NCBI RefSeq assembly: GCF_913774235.1
Contig: NZ_CAJYDW010000019.1
Location: 372,001-436,000 of the forward strand
Source of the DNA: an uncultured Pseudomonas sp.
Lineage (GTDB): Bacteria > Pseudomonadota > Gammaproteobacteria > Pseudomonadales > Pseudomonadaceae
Direction of reading: 5' to 3'
Length of the DNA: 64,000 nucleotides
The notes under the pieces were generated by a model that worked only from the letters and a program-made list of their open reading frames with translations, was not told where the DNA came from and searched no databases. Below, in pieces: positions 56,564-64,000 of the stretch (the first letter of the stretch is position 1; each line of letters starts with the position of its first letter). Both the position numbers and the translations under genes were made by a program.

Positions 56564-57265
56564 ATGAACACCCGAGGTTTGCTCGATCAACTGCTCAAAG
56601 CTGGCCAGCAGGCCCTGGCCAAGAAGACTGGCCAGGCGACGGCGCGGCCCCATGTCGGCGCGGCGCCGGCCGGCAAGGACCCGCTCGGTGGTCTGCTCTC
56701 CGGTCTGGGCAACAGCGGCCTGGCCGCCGGCGCGCTAACGGCGCTGCTGGGCAGCAAGCGTGGCCGCAGCCTGGGTGGCAAGGCGGTCGGTTACGGCGGT
56801 CTGGCGGCGCTCGGCATGGTGGCCTACAAGGCCTATCAATCCTGGCAGGCCAATCAGGCGCAGGGCGGGCAGGTTGTCGAACCGCGCACCGTCGACCGGG
56901 TGCCCGAGCACGAAGCCGAGGCCCATGGCCGAGCGGTGCTCATCGCCCTGATCGCCGCGGCCAAGGCCGATGGCCATGTAGATGCCCAGGAGCGCCAGGC
57001 CATCGAGGCCGAGATGGCCAAGCTGCACGACGATCCCGAGTTGCGCAGCTGGTTGCAGCGCGAGCTGGAGCAGCCGCTGGACCCGGCCAAGGTAGCGACA
57101 GCGGCCGAGACACCGGAGATGGCCGCCGAGATGTATCTGGCCAGCCTGATGCTGATCGACGATCAGCAATACATGGAAAAGGCCTACCTGGAGGAGCTGG
57201 CGCGCCAGCTGCGGCTGGACCCTGGACTGCGCGCCGAGCTGGAGCGCCAGGCCGCGGGGGTCTGA
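56564..57265 (+). CDS. DUF533 / TerB-like protein (YebE-type)
   Basis: A 233-residue protein with the YebE/DUF533 layout: N-terminal MNTRGLLDQLLKAGQQALAK, a Gly/Ala-rich hydrophobic helix (GGKAVGYGGLAALGMVAYKA) that may be membrane-associated, then a TerB-like helical domain (VLIALIAAAKADGHVDAQER; MAAEMYLASLMLIDDQQYME) with acidic metal-binding residues. In E. coli YebE belongs to the envelope stress response; the role here is unknown. It ends 3 bases before the convergent LysR gene. Confidence 0.88.
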   Translation: MNTRGLLDQLLKAGQQALAKKTGQATARPHVGAAPAGKDPLGGLLSGLGNSGLAAGALTALLGSKRGRSLGGKAVGYGGLAALGMVAYKAYQSWQANQAQGGQVVEPRTVDRVPEHEAEAHGRAVLIALIAAAKADGHVDAQERQAIEAEMAKLHDDPELRSWLQRELEQPLDPAKVATAAETPEMAAEMYLASLMLIDDQQYMEKAYLEELARQLRLDPGLRAELERQAAGV

Positions 57266-57268
57266 AGG

Positions 57269-58189
57269 CTAATCCGTTGCCGGTCGTGCGTCGGCCGGTG
57301 GCGCCTCACCCAGTAGCAGAGCCCGCTCCGTGGCGCAGAGTTGCAGCAGGAAGTCCCAGACCACGCGCAGGCGCGCGGAGCGGTGTAGCTCCCGATGGGT
57401 CGAAATCCAGTACTCGCGGGTGAAGGAGCGTTCTGGCAGCACGCCTTCCAGTGCGCTGTCCCGGTCAACCAGGTAGCAAGGCAACACGGCCAGACCGACG
57501 CCGGCGCAGGCCGCCTCGCGTTGGGCGATGACACTGGTGCTGCGAAAGACGATGCGCGGATCGGGGCAGAGTCCCTGGATGAATTGCAGCTCTCGGGTGT
57601 ATAGCAGGTCGTCGACGTAGCCAATGAAGGTCTGCTCGCCGAGATCGGCCTGGGCATCCAGGGGCGGAGCCCGGTCCAGATAGGCCCGACTGGCATAGAA
57701 GCGCAGCCGATAGGGCGTCAGTCGCCGACCGATCAGGCCTTCGGCGGTCGGGCGCTCCAGGGTGATGGCGATGTCCGCCTCGCGGTTGGTGACGCTGACG
57801 AAGCGCGGCACCGAGACCAGTTCTACTTCCAGACCAGGATAGCTCCTGAGTAGACCACCCAGGCGTTTGGCCAGGAAGCCCGTTCCCAGGCCCTCGGTCA
57901 CCCCTACCCGGACCTGGCCCAGCGGGTTGAGTCTCTGGGTCACCGCCTCCTGGGCCAGCAACGCCGCCTCCTCCATTGCCTGGGCGTGGGTCAGCAGGGC
58001 CTGGCCCGCAGGGGTGAGCTGGTAGCCGCTGGCCTGCTGTACCAGCAACTGGCTGCCCAGGGCGCGTTCCAGTGCCTCCAGGTGGCGAGACACGGTAGCG
58101 TGGCTGACGCCCAGGCTGCGGGCGGCGGTCAGTAACCGACCATGGCGCTGTACTTCAAGGAAAACGCGCAGATCGTTCCAGTCGAACAT
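57269..58189 (-). CDS. LysR-family transcriptional regulator
   Basis: A 306-residue regulator. The N-terminal winged HTH is FDWNDLRVFLEVQRHGRLLT followed by AARSLGVSHATVSRHLEALE, and a LysR effector-binding domain follows (from ~residue 90; VRVGVTEGLGTGFLAKRLGG). The gene is divergent from the GMC oxidoreductase gene with 143 bases between their starts, the standard position for a LysR protein controlling its divergent neighbour, here the oxidoreductase-transporter pair. The inducer is unknown. Confidence 0.93.
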   Translation of the reverse strand: MFDWNDLRVFLEVQRHGRLLTAARSLGVSHATVSRHLEALERALGSQLLVQQASGYQLTPAGQALLTHAQAMEEAALLAQEAVTQRLNPLGQVRVGVTEGLGTGFLAKRLGGLLRSYPGLEVELVSVPRFVSVTNREADIAITLERPTAEGLIGRRLTPYRLRFYASRAYLDRAPPLDAQADLGEQTFIGYVDDLLYTRELQFIQGLCPDPRIVFRSTSVIAQREAACAGVGLAVLPCYLVDRDSALEGVLPERSFTREYWISTHRELHRSARLRVVWDFLLQLCATERALLLGEAPPADARPATD

Positions 58190-58332
58190 GCCGCCTCTCT
58201 TGTTCTGGTCTAGCGGGCCGCTTCCCCGGTGCTGTGCAGAATTGCACAGCCATTGCCCGTTTTCGGCGACTGCTGTTCGCGGATGACCACACTAGGATAG
58301 GAGCCACAACAACAAAAAAGCGAGGGACGGTC

Positions 58333-60006
58333 ATGCCCGGTTCTGCCCAGGAATATGACTTCATCATCGTCGGCGCCGGTCCGGCTGGCTGCCTGCTGGC
58401 CAATCGACTGTCCGCCGATCCGGCCCATCGCGTGCTGCTGCTGGAAGCCGGCGGACGCGACAACCATCCCTGGATCCATATCCCCGTCGGCTATTTGTTC
58501 TGCATCGGCAATCCACGCACCGACTGGTGCTTCAAGACCGAGGTGGAAGAGGGGTTGGGCGGCCGGGCGCTCAATTATCCGCGCGGTCGGGTGCTGGGTG
58601 GCTGTTCGTCCATTAATGGCATGATCTACATGCGTGGCCAGGCCCGCGACTATGACGGCTGGGCCGCTGCCGGCAATCCCGGCTGGGGCTGGAGCGACGT
58701 ACTGCCACTGTTCAAGCGCATGGAGGATCACTGCGACGGCAATTCAGCGTTCCACGGTGCTGGCGGCGAATGGCGGGTGGAGCGCCAGCGCCTGCACTGG
58801 ACGCTGCTCGATGCCTTCCGCGACGCCGCCGGCGAAACCGGCATCGCGCCGGTAGAGGACTTCAATACCGGTGACAACGAGGGCTGCGGCTATTTCCAGG
58901 TCAACCAGCGCAACGGGGTGCGTTGGAATGCGGCCAAGGCCTTTCTCCGGCCGATCCGCCAGCGCGCCAATCTGGAGGTGTTGACCGGCGTCCAGGTGGA
59001 GCGGGTGCTGCTGGAGGAGGGCAGGGCGCGAGCGGTACTGGCGCGGCTGCCGGGCCAGGCCGCAGCCCAGCGCCTGAGCGCACGGCGCGAGATCGTGCTC
59101 TGCGCCGGGGCCATCGGCTCGCCGACCTTGCTGCAGCGCTCCGGCATAGGGCCGCGGGCGTTGCTCGAAGGGCTCGGCATCGGGGTCCAGCATCGGCTGG
59201 AAGGTGTGGGCGGCAATCTGCAAGACCACCTGCAATTGCGGCTGATCTACCGGGTGCACGGCGTACCGACCCTTAATGCCCTGGCCGGCAGTCTCTGGGG
59301 CAAGCTGGGCATGGGCCTGGAATATCTCTGGCAGCGCAGCGGCCCCCTGGCCATGGCACCGAGTCAGCTGGGGGCCTTCGCCCGGTCCGATCCGGGCCAA
59401 CCCTCGGCCAATCTGCAGTATCACGTGCAGCCGCTGTCGCTGGAGCGCTTCGGCGAGCCCCTGCACGGCTTTCCCGCCTTCACTGCCTCGGTGTGCAACC
59501 TACGCCCGGCCAGTCGCGGCCAAGTGGCCATCCGCAGTGCCGACCCGCTGGCGGCGCCGCTGATCCAGCCGCGTTATCTCAGTGCGCCGGAGGATCTCAA
59601 GGTCGCCGCCGACGCCATCCGCCTGACCCGGCGCATCGTCGCCGCGCCGGCCCTAGCCGCCTACCAACCCGAGGAATACCTGCCGGGGCTGGCCTACCAG
59701 AGCGAAGAGGACTTGCAGCAGGCTGCCGGGGCCATCGGCACCACCATCTTTCATCCCTCCGGCACCTGCCGCATGGGGCAGGATGCCGACGCCGTGGTCG
59801 ATGCCCGCCTGCGGGTGCACGGCATTCCAGGCTTACGGGTGGCCGACGCCTCCATCATGCCGACCCTGGTGTCCGGCAACAGCTGTTCGCCAACGCTGAT
59901 GATTGCCGAGCAGGCCGCCACCTTCATGCTGGCGGAAGCCCGGGAACAGGGCCGCAGCGAATTGCCCGCGGCGGTCGCCCGGACCAGCGCGGTCACGGCC
60001 GCCTAG
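58333..60006 (+). CDS. GMC-family FAD oxidoreductase (choline dehydrogenase-like)
   Basis: A 557-residue flavoprotein alcohol dehydrogenase. FAD motif YDFIIVGAGPAGCLLANRLS at the N-terminus, LNYPRGRVLGGCSSINGMIY (GMC signature 1), CAGAIGSPTLLQRSGIGP (signature 2), and the C-terminal catalytic region HPSGTCRMG ... SGNSCSPTLMIAEQAA are present. BetA-like relatives oxidise choline, aliphatic or aromatic alcohols; the LysR and MHS neighbours suggest catabolism of an imported alcohol or glycol rather than betaine synthesis. The start at 58333 is used. Confidence 0.92.
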   Translation: MPGSAQEYDFIIVGAGPAGCLLANRLSADPAHRVLLLEAGGRDNHPWIHIPVGYLFCIGNPRTDWCFKTEVEEGLGGRALNYPRGRVLGGCSSINGMIYMRGQARDYDGWAAAGNPGWGWSDVLPLFKRMEDHCDGNSAFHGAGGEWRVERQRLHWTLLDAFRDAAGETGIAPVEDFNTGDNEGCGYFQVNQRNGVRWNAAKAFLRPIRQRANLEVLTGVQVERVLLEEGRARAVLARLPGQAAAQRLSARREIVLCAGAIGSPTLLQRSGIGPRALLEGLGIGVQHRLEGVGGNLQDHLQLRLIYRVHGVPTLNALAGSLWGKLGMGLEYLWQRSGPLAMAPSQLGAFARSDPGQPSANLQYHVQPLSLERFGEPLHGFPAFTASVCNLRPASRGQVAIRSADPLAAPLIQPRYLSAPEDLKVAADAIRLTRRIVAAPALAAYQPEEYLPGLAYQSEEDLQQAAGAIGTTIFHPSGTCRMGQDADAVVDARLRVHGIPGLRVADASIMPTLVSGNSCSPTLMIAEQAATFMLAEAREQGRSELPAAVARTSAVTAA

Positions 60007-60101
60007 TTTCATCCCGCGGCGGGGCCCCCGCCGTTTCCACCGTAGTAGCTGTCGCCCATAACAACAATCAGCCCGGCGCTCCCGGGCCAGGAGAACGTGC
60101 G

Positions 60102-61724
60102 ATGTCCGACTATGCCCAACCCCGGGTACAACCCCGCGCGACCGTGAGTCGCCGCGAAGAACGCAAGGTGATCTTCGCCTCGTCCCTGGGAACCGTCTTC
60201 GAGTGGTACGACTTCTTTCTCTACGGCGCCCTGGCGGCGGTGATCAGCAAGCAATTCTTCGCCGGGGTCAACGACACCACCGCCTTCATCTTCGCCCTGT
60301 TGGCCTTCGCCGCCGGCTTCGTGGTGCGACCCTTCGGTGCCCTGGTGTTCGGCCGCCTGGGCGACCTGGTCGGGCGCAAGTACACCTTTCTCGCCACCAT
60401 CATCCTCATGGGCATCGCCACCTTCGGCGTCGGTCTGCTGCCCACCTACGCCAGCATCGGCGTGGCCGCGCCCATCATCCTGGTGGTGCTGCGTCTCTTG
60501 CAGGGGCTGGCGCTGGGCGGCGAATACGGCGGCGCCGCCACTTACATCGCCGAGCACGCACCGCCCGGCAAGCGCGGCGCCCATACCAGCTGGCTGCAAT
60601 CCACCGCGACCCTGGGCCTGTTGCTGTCGCTGGTGGTGATCCTGGTCTGCCGCTATCTGACCGGTGACCAGTTCGAGGTCTGGGGCTGGCGCCTGCCGTT
60701 CCTGCTGTCGATCTTCCTGCTGGCCATCTCCACCTGGATTCGCCTGTCCATGCACGAATCCCCGGCCTTCCTGCGCATGAAGGCCGAGGGCAAGCAGAGC
60801 AAGGCGCCGATCCGCGATTCCTTCACCAACTGGAGCAATCTCAAGGTGGTGCTGATCGCCCTGTTCAGCATCAACGGCGGCCAGGCGGTGACCTTTTACC
60901 TCGCGCAGTTCTACGTGATGTTCTTTCTCACCCAGACGCTCAAGCTGGACCCGGTGCTGGCCAACAACCTGCTCATCGTCAGCGTCATCCTCGGCGCGCC
61001 CTTCTTCGTCATCGCCGGCTGGCTGTCGGACAAGGTCGGTCGCAAGCCGATCCTCATGCTCGGCCTGCTGCTGGCCACGCTGCTCTACTTCCCGCTGTTC
61101 AAGGCCCTGACCCACTACGCCAATCCGCAGATCTACCAGGCCAGCCAGCAGGCACCCATCGTGGTGACCGCCGACCCGGCCACCTGCACCTTCCAGTTCG
61201 ATCCGGTGGGCAAGGCCCGCTTCGACAGTCCCTGCGATCGGGTCAAGACGCTGCTGGCCAAGAGCGGGCTGCCCTATCGGAGCGTCGACGCGGCACCGGG
61301 CGATGCCGTGCAGGTCAGCGTCGGTGACAAGCTCATCGTCGGCTACGACGAGCCGGCCCTGCGCGCCGCCGTGCAGGCCGCCGGCTATCCGGCCAAGGCC
61401 GATGCCGCCCAGGTCAACAAGCCCATGGTGGTGGCGGTGATCTTCGCCCTGATCCTCATCGCCACCCTCTGCTACGGCCCCCTGGCGGCGCTGATGGTGG
61501 AGCTGTTTCCCACGCGCATCCGCTACACCTCCATGTCGTTGCCGTACCACATCGGCAATGGCTGGTTCGGCGGCTTCCTGCCCACGGTGTCCTTCGCCCT
61601 GGTGGTCTATACCGGCGACATCTTCTACGGCCTCTGGTATCCGGTGCTGGTGACCGGGATCAGCCTGGTGGTGGGACTGCTGTGCCTACCGGAAACCCGC
61701 CACCGCGACCTCGACGCCGATTGA
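60102..61724 (+). CDS. MHS-family MFS transporter with large extracytoplasmic insertion
   Basis: A 540-residue inner-membrane importer. FASSLGTVFEWYDFFLYGAL and GRLGDLVGRKYTFL, LLQGLALGGEYGGAATYIAE and WLSDKVGRKPILML are MHS marks. Compared with the usual ~430 residues there is an extra ~100-residue soluble segment at residues 343-441, between the first C-terminal-half helices, with a Cys pair (ATCTFQFDPVG ... DSPCDRV) that would lie in the periplasm. This variant is found in many pseudomonads. It follows the GMC gene by 95 bases and probably imports its substrate. GGAG precedes the ATG. Confidence 0.92.
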   Translation: MSDYAQPRVQPRATVSRREERKVIFASSLGTVFEWYDFFLYGALAAVISKQFFAGVNDTTAFIFALLAFAAGFVVRPFGALVFGRLGDLVGRKYTFLATIILMGIATFGVGLLPTYASIGVAAPIILVVLRLLQGLALGGEYGGAATYIAEHAPPGKRGAHTSWLQSTATLGLLLSLVVILVCRYLTGDQFEVWGWRLPFLLSIFLLAISTWIRLSMHESPAFLRMKAEGKQSKAPIRDSFTNWSNLKVVLIALFSINGGQAVTFYLAQFYVMFFLTQTLKLDPVLANNLLIVSVILGAPFFVIAGWLSDKVGRKPILMLGLLLATLLYFPLFKALTHYANPQIYQASQQAPIVVTADPATCTFQFDPVGKARFDSPCDRVKTLLAKSGLPYRSVDAAPGDAVQVSVGDKLIVGYDEPALRAAVQAAGYPAKADAAQVNKPMVVAVIFALILIATLCYGPLAALMVELFPTRIRYTSMSLPYHIGNGWFGGFLPTVSFALVVYTGDIFYGLWYPVLVTGISLVVGLLCLPETRHRDLDAD

Positions 61725-61755
61725 GGTCCGGGCGGGCGGCTAACCCCGCTGCCCG

Positions 61756-61784
61756 CTGAGTTTCGCCGCCGATTGGGTTATACT
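61756..61784 (+). promoter_or_regulatory. Candidate sigma-70 promoter of prfB
   Basis: TATACT at 61779-61784, preceded by a 17-base spacer and a weak -35 (CTGAGT). It lies about 41 bases before the prfB ATG in a short gap after the transporter gene. The -10 is good, the -35 poor. Confidence 0.5.
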
Positions 61785-61824
61785 CGCGAGCTTTTCCACA
61801 GCTTTTCTCGCGAGTGTTTCCCCC

Positions 61825-62920
61825 ATGGAAATCAACCCGATCGTCACCAGCATCAAGGACCTCTCCAGCCGTACCCAGACCATTCGGGGGTATCTTTGAC
61901 TACGATCTGAAAAAGGATCGGCTGGTCGAAGTCGAGCGTGAGCTCGAAGACCCGAATGTCTGGAACAAGCCCGAGTACGCCCAGAACCTCGGTCGCGAGC
62001 GCGCCCAACTGGCCCAGGTGGTCGGTACCCTGGACGAGCTGACCGGCGGCCTGGCCGATGCCAGCGACCTGCTGGAGATGGCGGCCGAAGAGGAAGACCA
62101 GGGCGCGGTCGATGACGTGGCGGCCGAGGTGGAGCGCCTGCGCGGCATCCTCGAGAAGCTGGAATTCCGCCGCATGTTCAGCGGCGAGATGGACCCCAAC
62201 AACTGCTACCTGGACATCCAGGCCGGCTCCGGCGGCACCGAGGCCCAGGACTGGGCCAACATGCTCCTGCGCATGTACCTGCGCTGGGCCGACCAGCACG
62301 GCTTCAGCGCCGAGATCGTCGAACTCTCCGAAGGCGAGGTCGCCGGCATCAAGGGCGCCACCGTGCATATCAAGGGCGAATACGCCTTCGGCTGGCTGCG
62401 CACCGAGATCGGCGTGCACCGCCTGGTGCGCAAGAGTCCCTTCGACTCGGGCAACCGGCGCCACACCTCCTTCACCGCGGTGTTCGTCTCTCCCGAGATC
62501 GACGACAACATTGAGATCGAGATCAATCCGTCCGATCTGCGCGTCGACACCTACCGCTCCTCCGGCGCCGGTGGTCAGCACGTGAACACCACCGACTCCG
62601 CGGTGCGGATCACCCACGTGCCCACCAACACCGTGGTGGCCTGCCAGAACGAGCGCTCCCAGCACGCCAACCGCGACACCGCCATGAAGATGCTGCGGGC
62701 CAAGTTGTACGAGCTGGAGATGCAGAAGCGCAACGCCGCCTCCCAGGCGCTGGAAGATTCCAAGTCCGATATCGGCTGGGGCCACCAGATTCGCTCCTAT
62801 GTGCTCGACGCCTCGCGGATCAAGGATCTGCGCACCGGTGTGGAACGCAGCGATTGCGACAAGGTGCTAGACGGCGATCTGGACGAATACCTCGAAGCCA
62901 GCCTCAAGCAGGGCATCTAA
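61825..62920 (+). CDS. prfB: Peptide chain release factor 2, with programmed +1 frameshift
   Basis: RF2 ends translation at UGA and UAA. The 364-residue product is read in two frames: codons 1-24 from ATG 61825 ([20 protein letters not shown] then RGYL), then UGA at 61897, bypassed by a +1 shift to continue [19 protein letters not shown]. The body has the anticodon-like SPF motif ([10 protein letters not shown]) and the GGQ motif ([16 protein letters not shown]) for peptide release. The in-frame stop is the known autoregulatory device of prfB, not damage. REP sequences and lysS follow, the common prfB-lysS pairing. Confidence 0.97.
61885..61900 (+). promoter_or_regulatory. prfB recoding site
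   Basis: CGG-GGG-TAT-CTT-TGA-C: an internal Shine-Dalgarno-like GGGGG, the slippery CTT and the UGA followed by C, with the spacing known from prfB genes. Low RF2 lets the ribosome shift +1 at CTT-T and make full-length RF2. Confidence 0.96.
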
Positions 62921-62931
62921 CCAACTTATCT

Positions 62932-63008
62932 CTGTAGGAGCGGCCCATGGCCGCGATTCCCCCAGGCCGCGATCCTGCTAGTTATCGCGGCCATGGGCCG
63001 CTCCTACG
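62932..63008. repeat. Perfectly mirrored REP pair between prfB and lysS
   Basis: CTGTAGGAGCGGCCCATGGC plus CGCGAT (62932-62957) and ATCGCGGCCATGGGCCGCTC plus CTAC (62984-63007) are inverted copies of the Pseudomonas REP, separated by 26 bases. They can form a long hairpin in RNA. It ends 27 bases before the lysS ATG. Confidence 0.9.
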
Positions 63009-63034
63009 GTCAGCTACCCAGGTAAACAGCAGAC

Positions 63035-64000
63035 ATGAGCGAACAACCCCTAGACCCCCAAGCCCAGGAACAGGAAGACAACAAGCTGATCGCCCAGCGC
63101 AAGGAAAAGCTCTCCGCGCTCCGCGACCAGCAGGCCATTCCCTTCCCCAACGACTTCCGTCGCGACAGCCTGGCCGGTGACCTGCAAAAGCAGTACGCCG
63201 ACAAGACCAAGGAAGAGCTGGAAGCCGCGGGCATCAAGGTCAAGGTGGCCGGCCGCATCATGCTCAACCGCGGCGCCTTCATGGTGCTGCAGGACACCAG
63301 TGGGCGCATCCAGGTCTACGTCGACCGCAAGACCCTGCCGGCCGAGACCCTGGAAGCGGTCAAGACCTGGGACCTGGGCGACATCATCGCCACCGAGGGC
63401 ACCCTGGCCCGCTCCGGCAAGGGCGATCTCTACGTCAACATGAGCGACGTGCGCCTGCTGACCAAGTCGCTGCGCCCGCTGCCCGACAAGCACCACGGCC
63501 TGACCGATACCGAGCTGCGCTATCGCCAGCGCTATGTCGACCTGATCGTCAACGAAGAGGTGCGCCAGACCTTCCGCGTGCGCTCCCAGGTCATCGCCCA
63601 CATCCGCCGCTTCCTCATGGAGCGGGGTTTCCTCGAAGTGGAGACCCCCATGCTGCAGACCATCCCCGGCGGCGCGGCGGCCAAGCCCTTCGAGACCCAC
63701 CACAACGCCCTGGACATGGCCATGTTCCTGCGTATCGCGCCGGAGCTGTACCTCAAGCGCCTGGTAGTGGGTGGCTTTGAGAAGGTCTTCGAGATCAACC
63801 GCAACTTCCGTAACGAAGGCGTCTCGACCCGGCACAACCCCGAGTTCACCATGCTCGAGTTCTACCAGGCCTACGCCGACTACGAAGACAACATGGACCT
63901 CACCGAGGAACTGTTCCGCGAGCTGGCCCAGGCCGTGCTCGGCAGCACCGACGTGCCCTATGGCGACAAGGTCTTCCACTTCGGCGAGCCCTTCGTGCGC
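63035..64000 (+). CDS. lysS: Lysyl-tRNA synthetase, N-terminal part (runs off right edge)
   Basis: Class II synthetase that charges tRNA-Lys. About 322 residues are visible: an OB-fold anticodon-binding domain ([20 protein letters not shown]), then class II motif 1 with the Pro in [20 protein letters not shown], and motif 2 [20 protein letters not shown]. The N-terminus [20 protein letters not shown] is acidic, as in other pseudomonads. The right edge of the window cuts the gene. Confidence 0.97.
   Translation, partial: MSEQPLDPQAQEQEDNKLIAQRKEKLSALRDQQAIPFPNDFRRDSLAGDLQKQYADKTKEELEAAGIKVKVAGRIMLNRGAFMVLQDTSGRIQVYVDRKTLPAETLEAVKTWDLGDIIATEGTLARSGKGDLYVNMSDVRLLTKSLRPLPDKHHGLTDTELRYRQRYVDLIVNEEVRQTFRVRSQVIAHIRRFLMERGFLEVETPMLQTIPGGAAAKPFETHHNALDMAMFLRIAPELYLKRLVVGGFEKVFEINRNFRNEGVSTRHNPEFTMLEFYQAYADYEDNMDLTEELFRELAQAVLGSTDVPYGDKVFHFGEPFVR

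Noticed and set aside
61897..61899. prfB as a pseudogene because of an early in-frame TGA
   Set aside because: The stop is part of the known RF2 autoregulatory recoding site with all expected elements.

Overview
The window reads as chromosomal DNA of a Pseudomonas species. Evidence: high GC with strong G/C third-position bias; a cyo terminal oxidase; the pilB-pilA-(accessory genes)-tRNA-Thr arrangement known from P. aeruginosa; recC-recB-recD order; the rpsP-rimM-trmD-rplS, xerD-dsbC-hom-thrC and recJ / prfB-lysS blocks typical of the genus; and Pseudomonas-style REP sequences with a GTAGGAGCGGC core. Species cannot be fixed from sequence alone. No phage, insertion sequence, integron integrase or CRISPR array is visible. 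Most genes are housekeeping.

Layout. 1-3219 (minus): end of the cytochrome bo3 operon (cyoA, cyoB, start of cyoC). 3628-3703: tRNA-Thr(CGT). 3981-4960: remnant of a Tat-exported YghA-type dehydrogenase, broken by one frameshift and two nonsense codons. 4961-9330: AT-rich, foreign-looking segment with a gene-free stretch and two GT-C type membrane glycosyltransferase candidates directly downstream of pilA. One carries a 10-base homopolymer in its reading frame that should make it phase-variable. 9317-14752: type IV pilus genes pilA (own sigma-54 promoter), pilB, pilC, pilD, then coaE and yacG. 15449-26271: recC, recB, recD, rmuC. 26347-33300: prfC, a low-GC lipoprotein gene, a LuxR-type regulator, a membrane acyltransferase, an exported GH5 glycosidase and a small protein. 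34025-37475: four-gene osmoprotectant-type ABC importer. 37699-43363: L,D-transpeptidase, two Nudix hydrolases, a DUF1289 protein, purT, an MHS-family transporter and a CcsA-like membrane protein. 43500-48423: ffh, rpsP-rimM-trmD-rplS, a thioesterase, xerD. 48630-54634: dsbC, hom, thrC, yaeQ, recJ. 54761-61724: Old Yellow Enzyme, small accessory proteins and a LysR / GMC-oxidoreductase / MHS-transporter module. 61825-64000: prfB with its programmed frameshift, and the beginning of lysS.

Most interesting points: (1) the pilin accessory locus between pilA and tRNA-Thr, with a TMTC-like TPR glycosyltransferase and a second GT-C enzyme with a C10 tract whose one-base slippage would truncate it; (2) a pilA terminator hairpin that also appears to hold the ribosome-binding region of the next gene; (3) a two-copy, roughly 145-203 bp palindromic intergenic element whose longer copy carries matching insertions in both arms, as expected if its folded form is under selection.
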